Made by a program: the position numbers and the translations under genes. A DNA stretch of 64,000 nucleotides, from positions 67,551,709-67,615,708 of the forward strand of contig CM041084.1 in the NCBI GenBank assembly GCA_023079485.1. Reading direction: 5' to 3'. Source of the DNA: Archilochus colubris (lineage: Eukaryota; Chordata; Aves; Apodiformes; Trochilidae). Below the pieces are notes generated by a model that saw nothing but the letters and a program-made list of their open reading frames with translations, made no database searches and was not told the DNA's origin. This document shows positions 24,226-38,406 of this stretch, one piece after another. Position 1 is the first letter of the stretch, and each line of letters opens with the position of its first letter.

Positions 24226-27200
24226 TGGAGCTTTCTGAAGACCATTTCTTGAGGGAGTTAATTGCTCTGTGATCCTTTCTGAAACCTGTAGCCTAATAAC
24301 AGTGATGAATTCCTTCCATTGGTCTTTCCTCTCCTTGGGAACAGAAAGGTGGTGATGGTGCTCCTGTTAAAGGCTTATGTCCTGGTAATGATCTCTGTGG
24401 GAGACTGAGATGCACAACAGGGGTTTCTACTGCACACTGTGTTTCTTGAATCCTATTAGGAAAAGCAAAGCAAAGTGTTACTTGTATGTCTAAAATGATC
24501 ACTAGTTGTTAAAGTCACTGCTATTTTTGAGAAATACCATGGTGCTATTAATAAGGCCGAAAGTACAGGAAAAAAAATGCACTTCTAATTACTCACATAG
24601 AAATGAACTCTTAATTCGGTAACTGGCGTCTATCTACACTTTATTTTGAAGGAGAAGCAGGGTTACTGGGAAAGGAATGAAGAAGAATGAAAGTTTGAAT
24701 TCGCACCTCAGTTATGCCAGCCAGTATGCAGGGCAGTTTGGATCCAAATCTGTTTTAGAGAGGACTTTAAGATTTAGCTTGTTAAATCTGTGCAAAATTA
24801 ATTACTGTAACAAAGGAAGAAAGCAAGCCTTGTAGTGATACGACAATACGGGTTTTATTCCTGTTTTTTCACACAATTTCCTTGGTGATCCTGACATTTT
24901 TAGGCTGTGTGACTTGGTCAAGCTTGAGTGCCTGTGGGTAGGCAGCAGACATTCATATGCAAAGATGCTTCTGGTAAGCAGTCTGATTTTGAGACAATTT
25001 GATCATCAAACCTCCTGTTTCTCAGCAGGACAGAGGATGTGCTCTACTTTGCCTCTTAATTTATCTGGTGTGCTGTGATTTGACTGGATCTTCCCAAGTA
25101 AAATGCTGATGCTTTTACAGCCATATCTATGCTTCATGCTTTCATGCAGAACAAAGGACTGATTCAGTGTGTGGTTCTGCCTTCAAGCCAGACAAACAGT
25201 GTTTGGGCCACCAGTCCTGTTCACTGGTTTTAGAATTGCTCTTCAAGTTTCTGAATCAGTGGGAATCTTTTGAGGATCCCAGCACTGAGTGAGAGACTCA
25301 ACTGAGTGTCAGCAATGTGAGAGAAAAATAAGAGATGGCACTTCACCTTCTCAAAGAAGTCAGCCTCAAATATACTACTTTTTTTATATCCCCTACTATC
25401 AGAGGAAATCTAAGCAGGATTTGAAGGGGAAGACCTTTATAGGGGAGATCTTATCATACATATTGAAGCAACCTGGAAAGCATGATGTATTTTTAGTAGT
25501 TTTATGCTGACAATGGGGGGAAGTAAGCTAGAGACAATGGCAGCTTCATAGAAGGACATAGCCTGTTATGTATTCTGATATTTATTTCCCTTAATCATGT
25601 GTTGTGGTCTCTTGTCTCGTGGTGATAACCACATGAAGGAGTAGTTACTCAGGCTCTGTCTTCCATGCTGGACAATTTTGTCATTGCTCCAGGAGGCAAA
25701 GAAGGGTTTCTTTTTCCTGTAAAATTAGGCCAACTCATTTGAGTAGCAAATACAGCTTTGGAAAACTAGTACAAGATAAATAGCCTTTGGGCTTACACCA
25801 AAAGCTGCTTATCAGTTTTGAAGATTTTCATATCACATTGAGAATGATACGATAAAGATTGTATGGCCATCCTATTTCACCATCTCAGGTGTTACCAACC
25901 TTGGAACTGAAGTAAAGATAAAAAAATATGGCACTGAAAAAAATTCGCTCTTCTGTTTGAAACTACACTGTGCCATGGTTTTGAGCAGCACTGTGCTAAA
26001 TTTATTTTTAAACTTTTATATTCCATTCATCTATTTTTCTTTTTAAAGGGAGATAATTCTTGCTAGCAATTGGCAGAGAAGCTAAAAGATAAATTAGTTG
26101 GTGATTTTCAGCACTTAGGGTTACTAACATCTTTCTGCTGTAGCTGTTACGTGCTGCTATTATATACTGGCACTTCTCTGTAGAAAAAAGCAACGCAAAG
26201 ATGTATTTTAACAAGCTGCAGCACTACTGATTGTAGCCAGCCATTGTTCTCCCAAGTCCTGCCTCAGATAGGGAGTGATAAGTTTCCTGGGATATAGGTC
26301 CAGACTTTTTGACGGGAAGCTGGGGAACAATTAGGAGGCAATTGAATCTCTACCCTTCAGCACATACATCCACTTTTTAAAAATGAAAACTGTCGAGGAG
26401 AGGAAGTCAAAAGAGTTTCCCTTGTTTTAGTCAGCTGCTACACAAGGGGCTGGCTGTATATAAAATAGCTATGTTATTAACTACTTTGGAGAAAAGCCTT
26501 TTCTAGTGTATGGTGGAATCAAGCCACCCTAAAGTGGAAAGTTGCTCAACTTTTTACTTGAAAGAAGGTGGCATTTGTGAGTCAGGGAAAGGCAGGAACA
26601 AAGGCTTGCCCCACCTGCCAGAAGGACAGACTTGTGTCCATCCATTGCCTATTGGAAACTATGAGACTGGCAGCTCCCCCCCAAGCAGATGGCTTGTATT
26701 TATGCTGTTTTGCCTTTGTCTTTCTTGTTTCCTTTCAGGACAGGAGGATATAAAGCCCCATCATTGATTTTTCTGTGCAGCTAAAAAGACAAGAAAGCTG
26801 CTGTGCTTTTGAAGCTTTAGACTGTCAGTTTTCTTATTCCCTGTAGGTTTTTCCCAAGGTCTCTCATCTATTTTTTCATCTGTGCAGATGCCTTTGTCTT
26901 CTCTAGATCCTCCTGGTGACTCCTTTTAGAAGGAAAAGAAAACTGAAATTCTGGTCCCATGGAAGCATTTTACCATGGAGCTCCAGTTCTGTGCATTTTA
27001 AGTCTGCATATCTGGCGTCTGTGTTTAATTGTGGTGATGCATAGTTGAACACAGGAGCAATCAGAACTCCCTAGTGTTTTACACCAGTGAAGCTGTGTTC
27101 CTGTAGTTATGTCACTCCAAAATGTTCAGAAACAGGAAAACTTCCAGTTACTATGGGGAATATATTGAAGAGTGAAGGAGAAGGCATCCCCTTTACCTTT

Positions 27201-30200
27201 AGTCCTCACTAAGACTGTTCCCCCTCTATTCCCATCCAGTCCTGCAAGCTGAGCTATGAGAAATTTTTTGTAGCTGCTAATGAATTTTGCTTTGCTTTTG
27301 GAACCCTCCAAGAAATCAGTATCCTTACAACACTAACAGTGCTTTAAATGCCAGACCTTTTTTTACACCAGGTTCGCTGCACAAGCAGCATTATGGTTTT
27401 GTTTGGGTTTTTTTAGGAGAAAACAACTGAAATACAAAGAAAACAGATCTTCATGAAACCATTACCTTTTTTTTTTTCTTTGAAACAGGGCATGCATGGG
27501 AATGTATACTGGCAAATGGTTTCCAAAAATAAATGGAATTCAAAGAAAATTGCATGTGATAGTGGAATGTGCCTCTCTTGTTTGGGTAAGAAACATCTAT
27601 CTAATTGTATATATCTCTCATTTAATCTGAACTTTTTTAGTAGGTCTAAGGGCAGTAGTTAGCATGAGGTAACAAAGATTAACATAAGATTTTCACTGAA
27701 AATGGGAGAAGAAAAAATATAAGTACTATTTTAGCAGCTACAACTGACCATTCTAGGCAGTTTTTGTTATCTCAGCTTGAGTTATGGTAATGGGAAATAA
27801 AACAACTGAGAATCCTAAGTGACAGGAGAAAAAAAACTGTACCTTAGTGTTTTGCAGGCAACAACTGAAAAGAAGCATCCTGATCAACAAACTAGCCAGT
27901 AGATACAATTTTTACCATTCTTAGTTTAAGAGAAGTTTGTATTATCCTGTCTTTTGCCTTATATAATTAAATGATTTGGTTATCAGTGGTGACATAAAAG
28001 AAGTTTCTGGCATCAAAATGGTGTTCCTGCAGCAATGAATCCCTGTTCATGCAGAAGTTCCTATCCACAGAGGCTGAGAAAATCTCTTTGACAGTTAGTC
28101 CCTGAAATGAAGTTAAATAAGGTTTTCAGCCATCGTTGGTAAATTCCCTACTAGACTTCTTCAGAAACCTTTTTTTTGTTTCGTAGGTATTTATGATTTT
28201 TAATTTTGTTTGTTTTGGGTTTTGCTTAGACAATATATGCATTTTCCATAAGAAGCCTGTATTACATCATTCTTTGCTTATTGTATTGCATCTTTAATTT
28301 TTTAAAAATCAAATTATTTTTAACTATTCCCATTAAAACCTAGACTTTCTAGAGGAGGGCTCCTTAAAGGTTCTTAATTTCCAGTTGCTTTCTGGGGTCA
28401 ATGATTGTATGCACAATTGCCAACTTCTAGTACAATTAATTTCTATTTGTATTAGTTTCACTGAAGCAACAGAAGAGATGGTCTTGGACTAAAGACTTCA
28501 CTGGGCTCATATAGTGATAAGTAGGGATAAAACTATGCTAGGAAGCCTTGAGGAAAAGATGCATTGCATTTACAGTAACCTTGCAGTGGGATATTGCAGC
28601 AATTTCTGCTGCATAGTTGCTGCTGGCAGCAGAAATTGAGAACCTGTACTTCTGACATTGACCATAAAGACCCTTCCTCTCCCACGAGATGAGCTGGGTC
28701 AGTGCACCATGTTGCAGTTTTTGTTGGCTCTGTCCCATGGGATGTGACAACAGTGTGTGTTGAAAGCAGGAGGCTTCTGCAGGCTTTTTACCTGGTCTAA
28801 TTTGGTGTCTAATTTGGTATTAGCACAGGAATTAAATGAGCTTTATACCTGAATTGTATGGAAACAAGACCCAGGCAACACTCATTTTGGCTTTGCATCC
28901 CATTTTCTCCCAAATAAAACAAGCAAGATATCATTAATGTTGAAACCTAGCAGATTTTTTTGTTTGGAGCATCCATGTAATCAATCCCAAACATTTTTAA
29001 TATGGGTAGAAGTTGTTCTTTTTTCCTAGCAGCCTGTACTTCAATCACTATGTCTTTTGCTTCATTCTTCATGTTCCTCTGAGGTTTCACAGTGTGTTCA
29101 GCTGAGGATTAACACTTGGTTGAAGCATTTGACTGTATTTGTTTAAGGGTAAAATCCATCATTGCCCTATACAAACACAAAAAAATTTTGTAGGTTCTTT
29201 GGTAACCTCCTTATATTGAGAGTGATAAGAACTGTACATCAGTTCTTGTCCTTTATTGGAAGAGGATGCTATATTACCTTTCATAACCTTTTTCAGTGTC
29301 TGTTAAGTATATGTGAACCAAACCACTGGTATGTTTAAGGTACTCTGGTCTTTATAATATGACAAATAATAAAAAGGGCTTTAGGGAAAATACTTAATTA
29401 TATGTCTGGCTGGAAGGGAAAAAATACATAAAGCTAACACAGTAGTTGACTTAGAACACTATTATAAAAGGGAATATTTTTTCTCATACAGAAAAGAGCC
29501 TCAATTCACACATGAGCTGCACCAAGTAGAACTGATGAATACAGCACAATAGTCCTAACAGGTTCACTACAAGATCTGTTCTGAATAAGAAGAAAAAAGA
29601 AACAAAGAAGAAGGGGTCAGGGAAATGGTTTCTTTCTAGCTCTTGGGAAGAGTTAGAAAAATAGAGTGCTGAGCAATATAGGGCAAAAAAAGGAAAAATA
29701 GTCCCATATTATTCACGCTTCACTCATGTTTGGTACATTGACATGGTCATATTAGGCATGAAAAGAACTCTGAAATGTAAATAGAGACGTTCATTGTCTG
29801 ATTTTACTTTAGTTTTTAAGGAGGAAGGGAACAGAATGAATGGACTCCCCACTCTGATGTTTCTCAGAAGGAATCCCTTCTGAAGCCATTCTGATAAAAG
29901 CATAATTAACCTTGTTTTTGTTATTGGGTCTTTCCTTTGTGGCTCAGATAACAAAAAATGAGGGGAAAGCATGGGCCACCCTGGAAAAGGTCATACAAGG
30001 AAACATCATAAAAATTGATGATGAGGTTGTTGTGCACAGACTGAACTATCAAAGGTATGATGGGCTTGAATTATATTCCCATAATTACACTAATGATGCA
30101 GGATAGAGCCAGACTGGAATAACTCAGGTAATTACTTAGCATATTGCTCTAGATTCTGCAATGGCAGTCATTGTTTACATCTCTAATTATGCCATGTGGA

Positions 30201-30801
30201 CACATCAAATCACTCACGCTTGTTTTGATTTGAAGCATTCCAAGCAACAACCCCTGATGAGCTGTATCTGATGGATGATGCTGTGAGAATGAATGCAGTT
30301 CAGTAATACCTGTTCATCAGGCTCAGGGTTCAACCCTGTATGTCTTTCATACTCAGCATTCCTGTTGCTGTGACTTCCTTATGTAGTTCTTTCATTGAGA
30401 ACCTCTCCTTTCCTTGAGTAGATGTTGAAGGGCTCTGTATTTACATAGCTAAGCACTTAGTGTGCCCTTAATTTTAAGAAGCCAAGTAGTCAATTGCAGG
30501 TCAGATGGACTTCTTATCTGTTTTAAGGAGTGTTAACACTGGCTAGGATACAGCCAGAGTTTTCAGCATCTAAAACAAAGCCAATTGTTTATTCTGGGGT
30601 AGTGTATCAACAGCAAAGGAAAAAATATTTCCAGTTGCTAACAACAATAGCAAAAAAATGCCCAGCTTGAAGTTATTATCCTCTGCCTACCATTTCTAAA
30701 CTGAGTGATTTTTCTTCACATTAATGGGGGGGAGGGGGGAAATGGAAGAATACTAGAGCAGCTTAATCCTTTAAAAAAGAAAAAAAAAAAAAGAAAAAAA
30801 C
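24226..30801. other. Intergenic DNA with a hairpin and purine-rich tracts
   Basis: No gene was recognised. Contents noted are the 13-bp-stem hairpin at 28600-28638, a G-rich run at 30726-30739 and an A-rich run at about 30,773-30,800 that abuts the LTR. Confidence 0.65.
28600..28638. repeat. Perfect inverted repeat, 13-bp arms, 13-base loop
   Basis: CAATTTCTGCTGC and its exact reverse complement GCAGCAGAAATTG flank a 13-base loop. The stem does not extend outward, so it is too short for an ordinary microRNA precursor. Confidence 0.95.
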
Positions 30802-31372
30802 TGTGCTAGTTTTGGCTAGCATAGAGTTATTTTTTTCCATAGTTGCTACTGTGGGGCTGTGTTTTGTATTTGTGCTGAAAAGAGTGTTGGTAATTCAGGG
30901 ATGTTTCAGGTGTTGCTGAGCAGTGCCAACACAGAGTCTAAGCCCAGTCTGCCTCTCAGACTGGGTGAGAGTAGGTTGGGAGTACACAAGAGGATGTGAG
31001 TGGACACATCTGGGAGAGCTGACCCCAGCTGACTGAAGGGATATCCCATACCATATGATGTCATACTGAGCATATAAAGCTGAAGGATCTTCAGAGTGAT
31101 GGTGGTTTTCTTCCCAAGTAACCATTAGGTGTGATGGAGCCCTGCTTTCCTGGAGATGACTGAACACCTACCTGCCCATGGGAAGTAATGAATTAATTCC
31201 TTGGTTTGCTTTGCTTGTGTGCATGGCTTTTGCTTTGCCTGATAAGCTGTCTTTGTCTCAGCTCACAAGCTTTCTCACTTCTCCTCTTCTTACTCTCTTC
31301 CCAATCCCATTGGGATGGAGAGAACAAGCTGCTGAGTGGGGCTGAGTTGCCGGCTGGGGTTAAACCATGACA
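30802..31372 (-). mobile_element. Solo LTR of an avian ERVL-type endogenous retrovirus
   Basis: The element is 571 bases and reads TG...CA on the minus strand, starting TGTCATGGTTTAACCCC and ending CCAAAACTAGCACA. Recognisable interior blocks include GCTTTATATGCTCAGTATGA and CTGAAACATCCCTG. No internal retroviral sequence adjoins either end, so this is a solo LTR left by recombination. Flanks are AAAAC on the left and AAAAG on the right, 4 of 5 bases matching, compatible with a decayed 5-bp target duplication next to an A-tract. It has no coding capacity. Confidence 0.9.
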
Positions 31373-34300
31373 AAAAGCCAAGGTTTCTTTGCATGTGCAA
31401 ATAGCTCTGTTGTGCATCTACAGCTCTGGTGGACCTGTGCAATGTGATTTTCTTTCTCTTGCAAACCAAAATGTTCTCTAAAGCTTCTATATTAGTCTTT
31501 GTGTCAAGTGCTACAAATATTCAACCCTTAGGATGTCTTTCTGCAGTCCTAGGCAAAGCGTTTTCTCTGCTCTGTGGCTCTCTCTCCCCTTCTGCAGACT
31601 CAGAATAATAATGCTCATGCTTTTGAACACTTTAGGGATTTCTATTTCAGTATGCAATAGAAATCTGCAGTATTAGGCCATATGAAGGATCATTACAAAC
31701 CATACTGAAGGCCAGTACTGCAGACTTTTTATTGCCCAACTGGCTGATTGCACTAGGCTCATAGTCTAAAAACTCAGATAAATTTTGTCTTGCATATTTT
31801 TATGTCAATGGGTGTTTTTAGTAACCTGCAGGTATATTTATTTTGCTCTGCTGGAAACATAGTAAAGATATACTTTCTATGTTGTCTCCAGGAAAAAGGG
31901 TTATAAAGGGTAAATTGTTCCAGTAGAAATATTCTCTTATTAGATGAAGCTAGTTTACCCTTTGGCAGGAATATACCTAGCTTTCAGCTGCAGTTACAGC
32001 TCCTTGAGCATTTATAATACACTTTTTAATGGAAAGAATTTTAGGGTCTTTTATTAAATCAAATTCAATGTCAACTCTGAGGGAGAAGAAGGGGTCTTTC
32101 AAGAATTTTTTTTACCCAGAAAACATTTTACAGATTCTAAAAATAGGTTGTGCATACATTAATGGCTGTATTATAAGGTAGCCAAAGCTAGAAGGATGTT
32201 GAGGGCTTTTTAAACTCCCATTGTCTATAGGAGGGCTCAGTACTTCACAGAATCAGCCTGAGGGAGAGAGGAGGAGAACAGTCCCAGCAGTGCTCTAGCA
32301 GTGCCTGCAAACCTTTTGCAGTCAAACCACCGCAGAGGAGCATGAAAGGATGTTTTAGTTAGTAGCTCATTTCATCAAGGGCTCCCTCTCACTAGAGGTG
32401 TACAGAAGAAACCATCTTGTCACATGAACTAAAGACTGAAAGAGGAAGAGATGTTTTGCATCTGGCTTACACAATACAAAAATGTTTTTAACTGAAGGGT
32501 GCACATAATGGGAGAAAAGGAAGAGTGCCCACTCTACTTTGTTTGCAGGTAATCCAGAGGTGTGGGCTGCTTTTTAGAGTTCATCTTCTTTTCACTGTTT
32601 GTGGGGGTGGATAAAACTTCAGTCCCTCTTTCTCTGCAAAATTTTTTTACTACTGTTGAGCAATAGGCAAGCATTTTATTTATTCCAACACCACGTTGGC
32701 AAACAGAGTAGAATGAGCTAACTAAGCATCTTTGTAAAGGCTCTGATCTCCCATGTTTACACATCTACTAGCTGAGGCTGGAAGTGTGGCTCTGTCCTTC
32801 ACTGCAGAGTGCAGGCTCCATGTCTTTATGGCAGGAATGATTTTTAAAAGTTACTAGGCAAGAGGTCTTTGGTGAGGTGGCTCCAGCCTTGGGATCTCTG
32901 ACGGCTTTTTGACTTATTAAGTGGCTTGATGAAATCTTTGGGTCTCAAATAGCTACAAGGAGCAATTATTAATGGAACCAGGAACCTTGGATGCAATTTT
33001 TACTTACTTAAAAGCATGTAGAATGTCTGCTTCCTTTACCAAAGAATACTTGAATAACTGGAGACCCTATTACCCCAAGGCAGGCATTACCCGCTCCCAC
33101 CCCTCTCAGATTCTTCACAGAAAGCTACACCAAAGCTACTCAGGCACCTTCAGATCAGCATTTTCCAAAACTTGAGGTTTGGTGGAGTATCAGCTAAAGG
33201 AAATACCTCCCCTCTCTGCCCCCAGCTGGTTTTTCCTGCTCCATAGCTCAACACTGTAGTTTTAACCCAGATCACCTGGCAGGGGTTGTCACTGTAGTGC
33301 AGAGACCTTACCTCTGACACTGCTGGCCAAGACAGGCTGCCTTCACAGCAAAGCCTCTGTCCTTGGGCTCTGGCTTGGCTCTTCCATGGCAATCATGGCC
33401 TTTAGGTGGTCCTGCACCCAGGTGGACTCTGCAATACTTCTTCTGTTTCAGCTGGAGATGCATGTTGGCTGGTTCGTGACTGCTGCTGTTTCAATAATCT
33501 ATTTCTTTTTAAGAGATTAATGATCTAGTCTGAAGTAGTGAAACCTGCCAGCTATTCTGATTGCACTCACAAAAGATAGTGTCATTTTTTTCTTTAAGAT
33601 GAAAACAACTTTATCTCTTGTTTACAAGTAATGGATACTCATAAATATAAAGCCTGTTGCCAAAAAGGAGGAATTTAACTAGAAATATAGTACAAAAGCT
33701 TCTTCCTACCCTGAAAAGTATATAGTTCATGAATGTGGACAGGAGGGTGAATCATCACGTCTTTGTTAGGGGAGTTGCACGCATATTGGCAAAAGGGAAC
33801 CCTAAAATGACTTTCAAACAATGAGAGATCTTTAGACTTTTCAATGAAGTTCCTCCCAAATGCAGATGCAGTCTGGGAGATGATAGTTGGTGGAGACTAT
33901 AACTGGTGAGGACAAAAGGTGTAGCAGTGGAGTGGAGAGGGTAGGACACATGGAGAAAATGCAGATAGTATGGAAACAGCTTTCAGAAGTCTTCATAGCC
34001 TGCTTGTGTATGGCAGAAGGCAAGTAACCCTATCATTTCCACTACACCAATGAGGAAAACAGAAAAAACAGGGCTGACAGGTGTCATGACACATTACAGG
34101 TTTGGAACCACAGGCTCATTCAACTTTCTTTGCATTTCTATCCATGGTTGACATTGCAAGTGTAAGAAGCAAGAGTTACCTGCCCTTGGGCTTCTTCAGC
34201 CCCATGAGCTGGTCCTGGCATCTTCCCAAATTCAGACAATTTTGCTGCATCACTTTGGTTGCATTTGCATCAGTTGAGGACTTGAGAGTGAATCTTTGGC

Positions 34301-36602
34301 CAGAGCAACCTTCACAAGGCCTGAGTCAGCAAGCTGATTAACAGTATGTGGCAGGTACTCTGCATGTATTTTAAATGAATCTCACCAATCTCAATTGTTA
34401 GGTATAAATCAAACCAATAAGTGGCCAAGAAAATGCATGCTTTCCTGTAATATTTTATTTCTACAATGAGACAGCAAGATCACAAAGATGCAAGGGGATG
34501 AAGCACATACTTACTCAGCATCTTATTGTCTAAGGTCTAATTGCTGCCAATTATTTTTGTATCAAAGCTTAAATATGGAAAATAGTAACCCTACATGTCA
34601 CACAAGAAGGACTAAAATGTTTCAGTAAAAGTCTTTCTTTAAAGAAACACTGTTAATATATGTTTCTCATTTTCTGCTGAAGAGCAGCTGCTGTGCAGTA
34701 CCTCTACCCAAGAAAAACTTGTCAAATGCAAATGCCTGCCCTCTATGTCCTTTTAAAAGTGAACGACAGATACAATTTGTAGAGCAGCAATAAAAGCTAC
34801 TGATAACAAAAGCTACTTTCATCTGGAAGACGTCTGTGTCCTTTGGGACTATCCATCCTTCCTGCACATCCCTTTTATATTCCACGTTGCAGATAACCCT
34901 GTGAGTGCTGCCATCCTCCTAGTCTCATCCAAATGTGGTTTATTTTGTGTGTGTGCACTTTCCGGCAAAATTTTCTGGAGCCACACACAGAAACAAACTA
35001 TTATTACTTACCCAACTTCCATGAACAGCAGTTGTGCTCAAATTCAGTGGCTGGCCAACATTACACTGCTGTAATGAGAGTGCTTAGGAGCATATCCAGA
35101 AGGTGAGAGGAGGTATACACAAGCATGTCTTGATGCCTGACCTGAGAATGAGATTAAATTGCCATGAGCTTCAGACTGTCCCACAGGCAACAGGTGACAG
35201 CACAAGAAGTGCTCAGTGACAGGTTTTAAAGCTGTGACACAGTTTTACTTTTCATTCCAAAAAGGGGATGGTTAACTTCTGTACTTACTGGATTAAGATT
35301 CCTTTTTCTGGAGTGGGACTGTACCCATGGGGGAATAACAAACTGACTCTGCATGGACTACATTAGGCATAGGAGTACTTCTGCCTTTCATACTCCTATA
35401 ATTCAAGATCTGGCATCAGAATGCCAGCTTCAGCCCTATAATTATAAGTAGTATTTTCAGCATGGGCTCATTCCTCATGAGCAGGAAACGACAGGAACAC
35501 AGGGTTTTCTGTGATTCAAATATTTTAATTAAGTTGAAGCATGGCACCAGTCAGACTGAAAGAGGAAAATAGAACCAAACATCTAATGCTTGAACCTACA
35601 GGATGGTGGACAAAACCCTTAGCCCAGGAGAATCTGAGGACCCCCAGCCAAGACCTTGCAGAATCAAGTTGAAGCCAGAGGTCTGACAAGGTGCTGTCTG
35701 TGGGCAGGCCAACAGCAAATATCATTCCTTTGCAAAGGCAGAAGAAATTAGTCAGAACAAGCAGAAGTCAAGTGATTTCCTCACTTTATTAGAAGCAAAA
35801 CAAGACTGGTTTTTTTCCTTCTTTTTAAAGGGGTGTGTGTGTGTTACTCTTGCAGTTCTCTTCCTAGAAGTTTCGCTTCCTTAGGATATGTGGTTTTTTC
35901 AGGTTACCACAGCAACTGTCGGAAGAGAAGGCATTTTATTTTCTTGTTTTGTTTTTATGTGGAAGAACTGGGAAGACCACCATGTACTGGAACAAGAGGA
36001 GGAATTACAAAAGCCTGCCCCAGACAAAAGAAGCTGTGTGGGGATCTTTCTACAGTACAAAGGTTCACAACAATTCCTCTCCTGTGAAGCCACGCTGAAT
36101 GCTCTAAACAGCTAATATGGGGTACTCATGAGATGTGTAGCCCAACAGTGATATGAAAACCCTTTTTGTGGTGATCCAACATAAAGTGAGTGGGTCTCTA
36201 CCACATGCTTTGCTCTGGGCAGGAGTACACAGCTCTCCTTGGAAAGTGTGTGCCTTCAGGTTGTTGGCTCTGGCTGGTTTTGTATCTCAGCTACACGCCC
36301 AGTGCTATTCTTAATGAAGTTGGTTTGGTAGAAATTGATGCAGGATCCACTCTGACAGATCTGATCACTCGTCCTGTTTTGGGTAATGCAGATTTCTCAA
36401 AAGAAATGTCTGCAGGTGCTGTAGAGTGAGGTTACAGTACAGGCACATGCCTTTCTTTTTGGAGAAATGTGGCTCAGTTGTTCACATTCTTTACAGGTGA
36501 CTGTGTTTCAGAGTGAATGAAACCCAGTTTTGCTGTGCAGAAATTAAATAGAGAAAATACATTGGTTTTGCTGCAGAAAAAATTAAATAAATACATTTGC
36601 TT
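31373..36602. other. Intergenic DNA, nothing recognised
   Basis: It contains a short (GT)6 run at 35833-35844 and chance open frames only. No gene or clear mobile element was seen. Confidence 0.65.
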
Positions 36603-37194
36603 CAACAGCAAAGAAAGCCAAAAAGATGCTGGGTTGCATCAACAAAGGCATAACCAGCAGAGACAAAGAAGCCATCACCCCATCCTACTTGGAGCTTCTC
36701 AGACTGCACCTGGAATACTGCATCCAGTTTTGGTCCCCACAGTACAAAAAGGATGAAGGGAGTCTGGAGACGGTCCAGAGAAGAGCCACAAGGATGAACA
36801 GAGAACTGGAGCACCTTTCATATGAGGAGAGGCTGAGACAACAGGGTCTGTTCAGCCTTGAGAAGAGAATAGGGGAGACTATATTACAACGTTCCAGTAG
36901 TTCAAGGGCAGCTACAAAGACAATGGAGAGTCCCTGTTTACAAGCATTTACATGTACAAAACAAAGGGCAGTGGGTACAAGTTGCTCCTGGGGAGATTCC
37001 ATTAAATGCAAAAGGAAAATTTTTCACTGTGAGGACAGTCATACATTGGAATGGTCTCCCAGGGGTGGATTCCCCCATTTTGGAAAGTCTCAGCTCAACA
37101 GGGTGCTGAGACATATCATATAAACTATGATATTAGAAGGGTTGGACCAGATGATCCTTGAGGTTCCTTCCAACATAACAGTCTATAATGGTAT
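36603..37194 (+). mobile_element. CR1 LINE 3' fragment, sense, with reverse-transcriptase tail
   Basis: The plus strand encodes a recognisable end of CR1 ORF2 (36626 onward): MLGCINKGITSRDKEAI, LRLHLEYCIQFWSPQYKKD, then TVQRRATRMNRELEHLSYEE and LRQQGLFSLEKR. Frame is lost afterwards, but later 3' blocks persist (GGACCAGATGATCCTTGAGG) to a 3' end at TCTATAATGGTATG. The 165-codon open frame here is this remnant, not a host gene. Confidence 0.9.
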
Positions 37195-38199
37195 GTATTT
37201 GAATAGGGAGTCTGAGACATCATTGCATTTGTTGGTTTGGAGCTGGTTTTCCATAGAGGCATGTGGCACCTGAATGATTTAGGGGGTTACTAGCAACATG
37301 TTATCTATTGAAAAGGGTGTGATTTAGTTATTTAATTATGCACTTTACAGAAAACTATTAAGTATCTTTCAGTTCTGTGTCCTGATACCTCCCACCCCTC
37401 AGCACCCACCAAGCTTATTTGTCTCAAGCTGATCCACCAGCAGTATTCTCCAAGCACTGTTTTTTTGCTTATACCCATAATAGTGGTCATGTCTCTGGGC
37501 TCAGCTGACTTTTCTGAACAGCTAAACAGCTCCCAAATAGTTATTGTGTGAATTCCTGGCATCCTGATCCACAGATGTCACACTGGCAAAAAAAAAGGGC
37601 TTAACTTTAATAATACGTAGTGTGAGTGAAACTATCTCGAACCTCCCCAAATTATAAAAACAGGAAGGGTCTTTTCAGCTATGGGCCACAGCATAACCCC
37701 AGAAAGTCACCCACCACATCCCCTCACCCCACCAAGCCCTTCTGCAGCAGAAAGTGCAGTGCCAGAGGCCACTATGCCTTCAAGCAGAGGCCCATCCCAG
37801 ATGATGCATCACAAGTCACTATGCTGTCATTTGCTTCACCTTCAGTATGCATATCTTAACCCTGCAGCTTGTAGGCATTTTTCAGGCATCTGTGCACCTC
37901 CCACACACTTCCTTGCTCTTCAGTGTGTCTCTGGTTTTGCCAGATGCCTGCTGCTGCCTGCTGCAGCCCTCACCAGCCCTCACCAGCTCTCCCAGCACCC
38001 TGCTCTCTGTGTGTTAAAATAGTGTTTGGGGTCCCCATGGGATGGAGGGGCTGTATTTGCAAGCAGAGGCCTTCCCATCTCCCTCCCTTATGGGATGCTG
38101 CTGGAGGCTCCCTCAGGGATGCTGTCCCACCAGACTATTTATTAAGAAAGGAATGAAGGAGTCCCAGGCATCAGCTGTAGACTCCCTTTCTCCTGCTTT
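37195..38199. other. Immediate upstream flank of the PXDC1 CpG island
   Basis: AT-rich up to about 37,680, then increasingly C-rich as the island is approached. No gene or mobile element was recognised. Confidence 0.65.
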
Positions 38200-38379
38200 T
38201 CCCCGCTGTAACCGACGTCCTTCTCCTCAGGGATGCCCGCACTAGGCTTCCCAGGGCACCGAGGGACGCTTTTCCACTCTCTGTGGTGTTGGGGGAGCGG
38301 GGGGAGGTGTGAGTGTGACAGTCGTGCATGCTGCAATTTCCCCCCTTCCTTCCTCTCCTGGCCGGGATGGGAGTTTTTT

Positions 38380-38406
38380 AAAAAAAAAAAAAAAAGAAAA
38401 AAAAAA
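38380..38406 (+). repeat. A-rich run in the CpG island
   Basis: 27 bases, all A except one G at 38396, preceded by a short T-run. It interrupts the GC-rich island about 550 bases before the start codon. Confidence 0.9.

Noticed and set aside
28600..28638. Hairpin as a microRNA precursor
   Set aside because: The stem is only 13 bp and does not extend, well short of a normal precursor.
30240..30310. Possible C/D-box snoRNA-like sequence (several TGATG and CTGA motifs)
   Set aside because: Box spacing and terminal stem do not form a convincing snoRNA; I would not report it as an RNA gene.
36626..37123. 165-codon open frame as a host gene
   Set aside because: Its sequence is the reverse-transcriptase tail of a CR1 LINE with later frame breaks.
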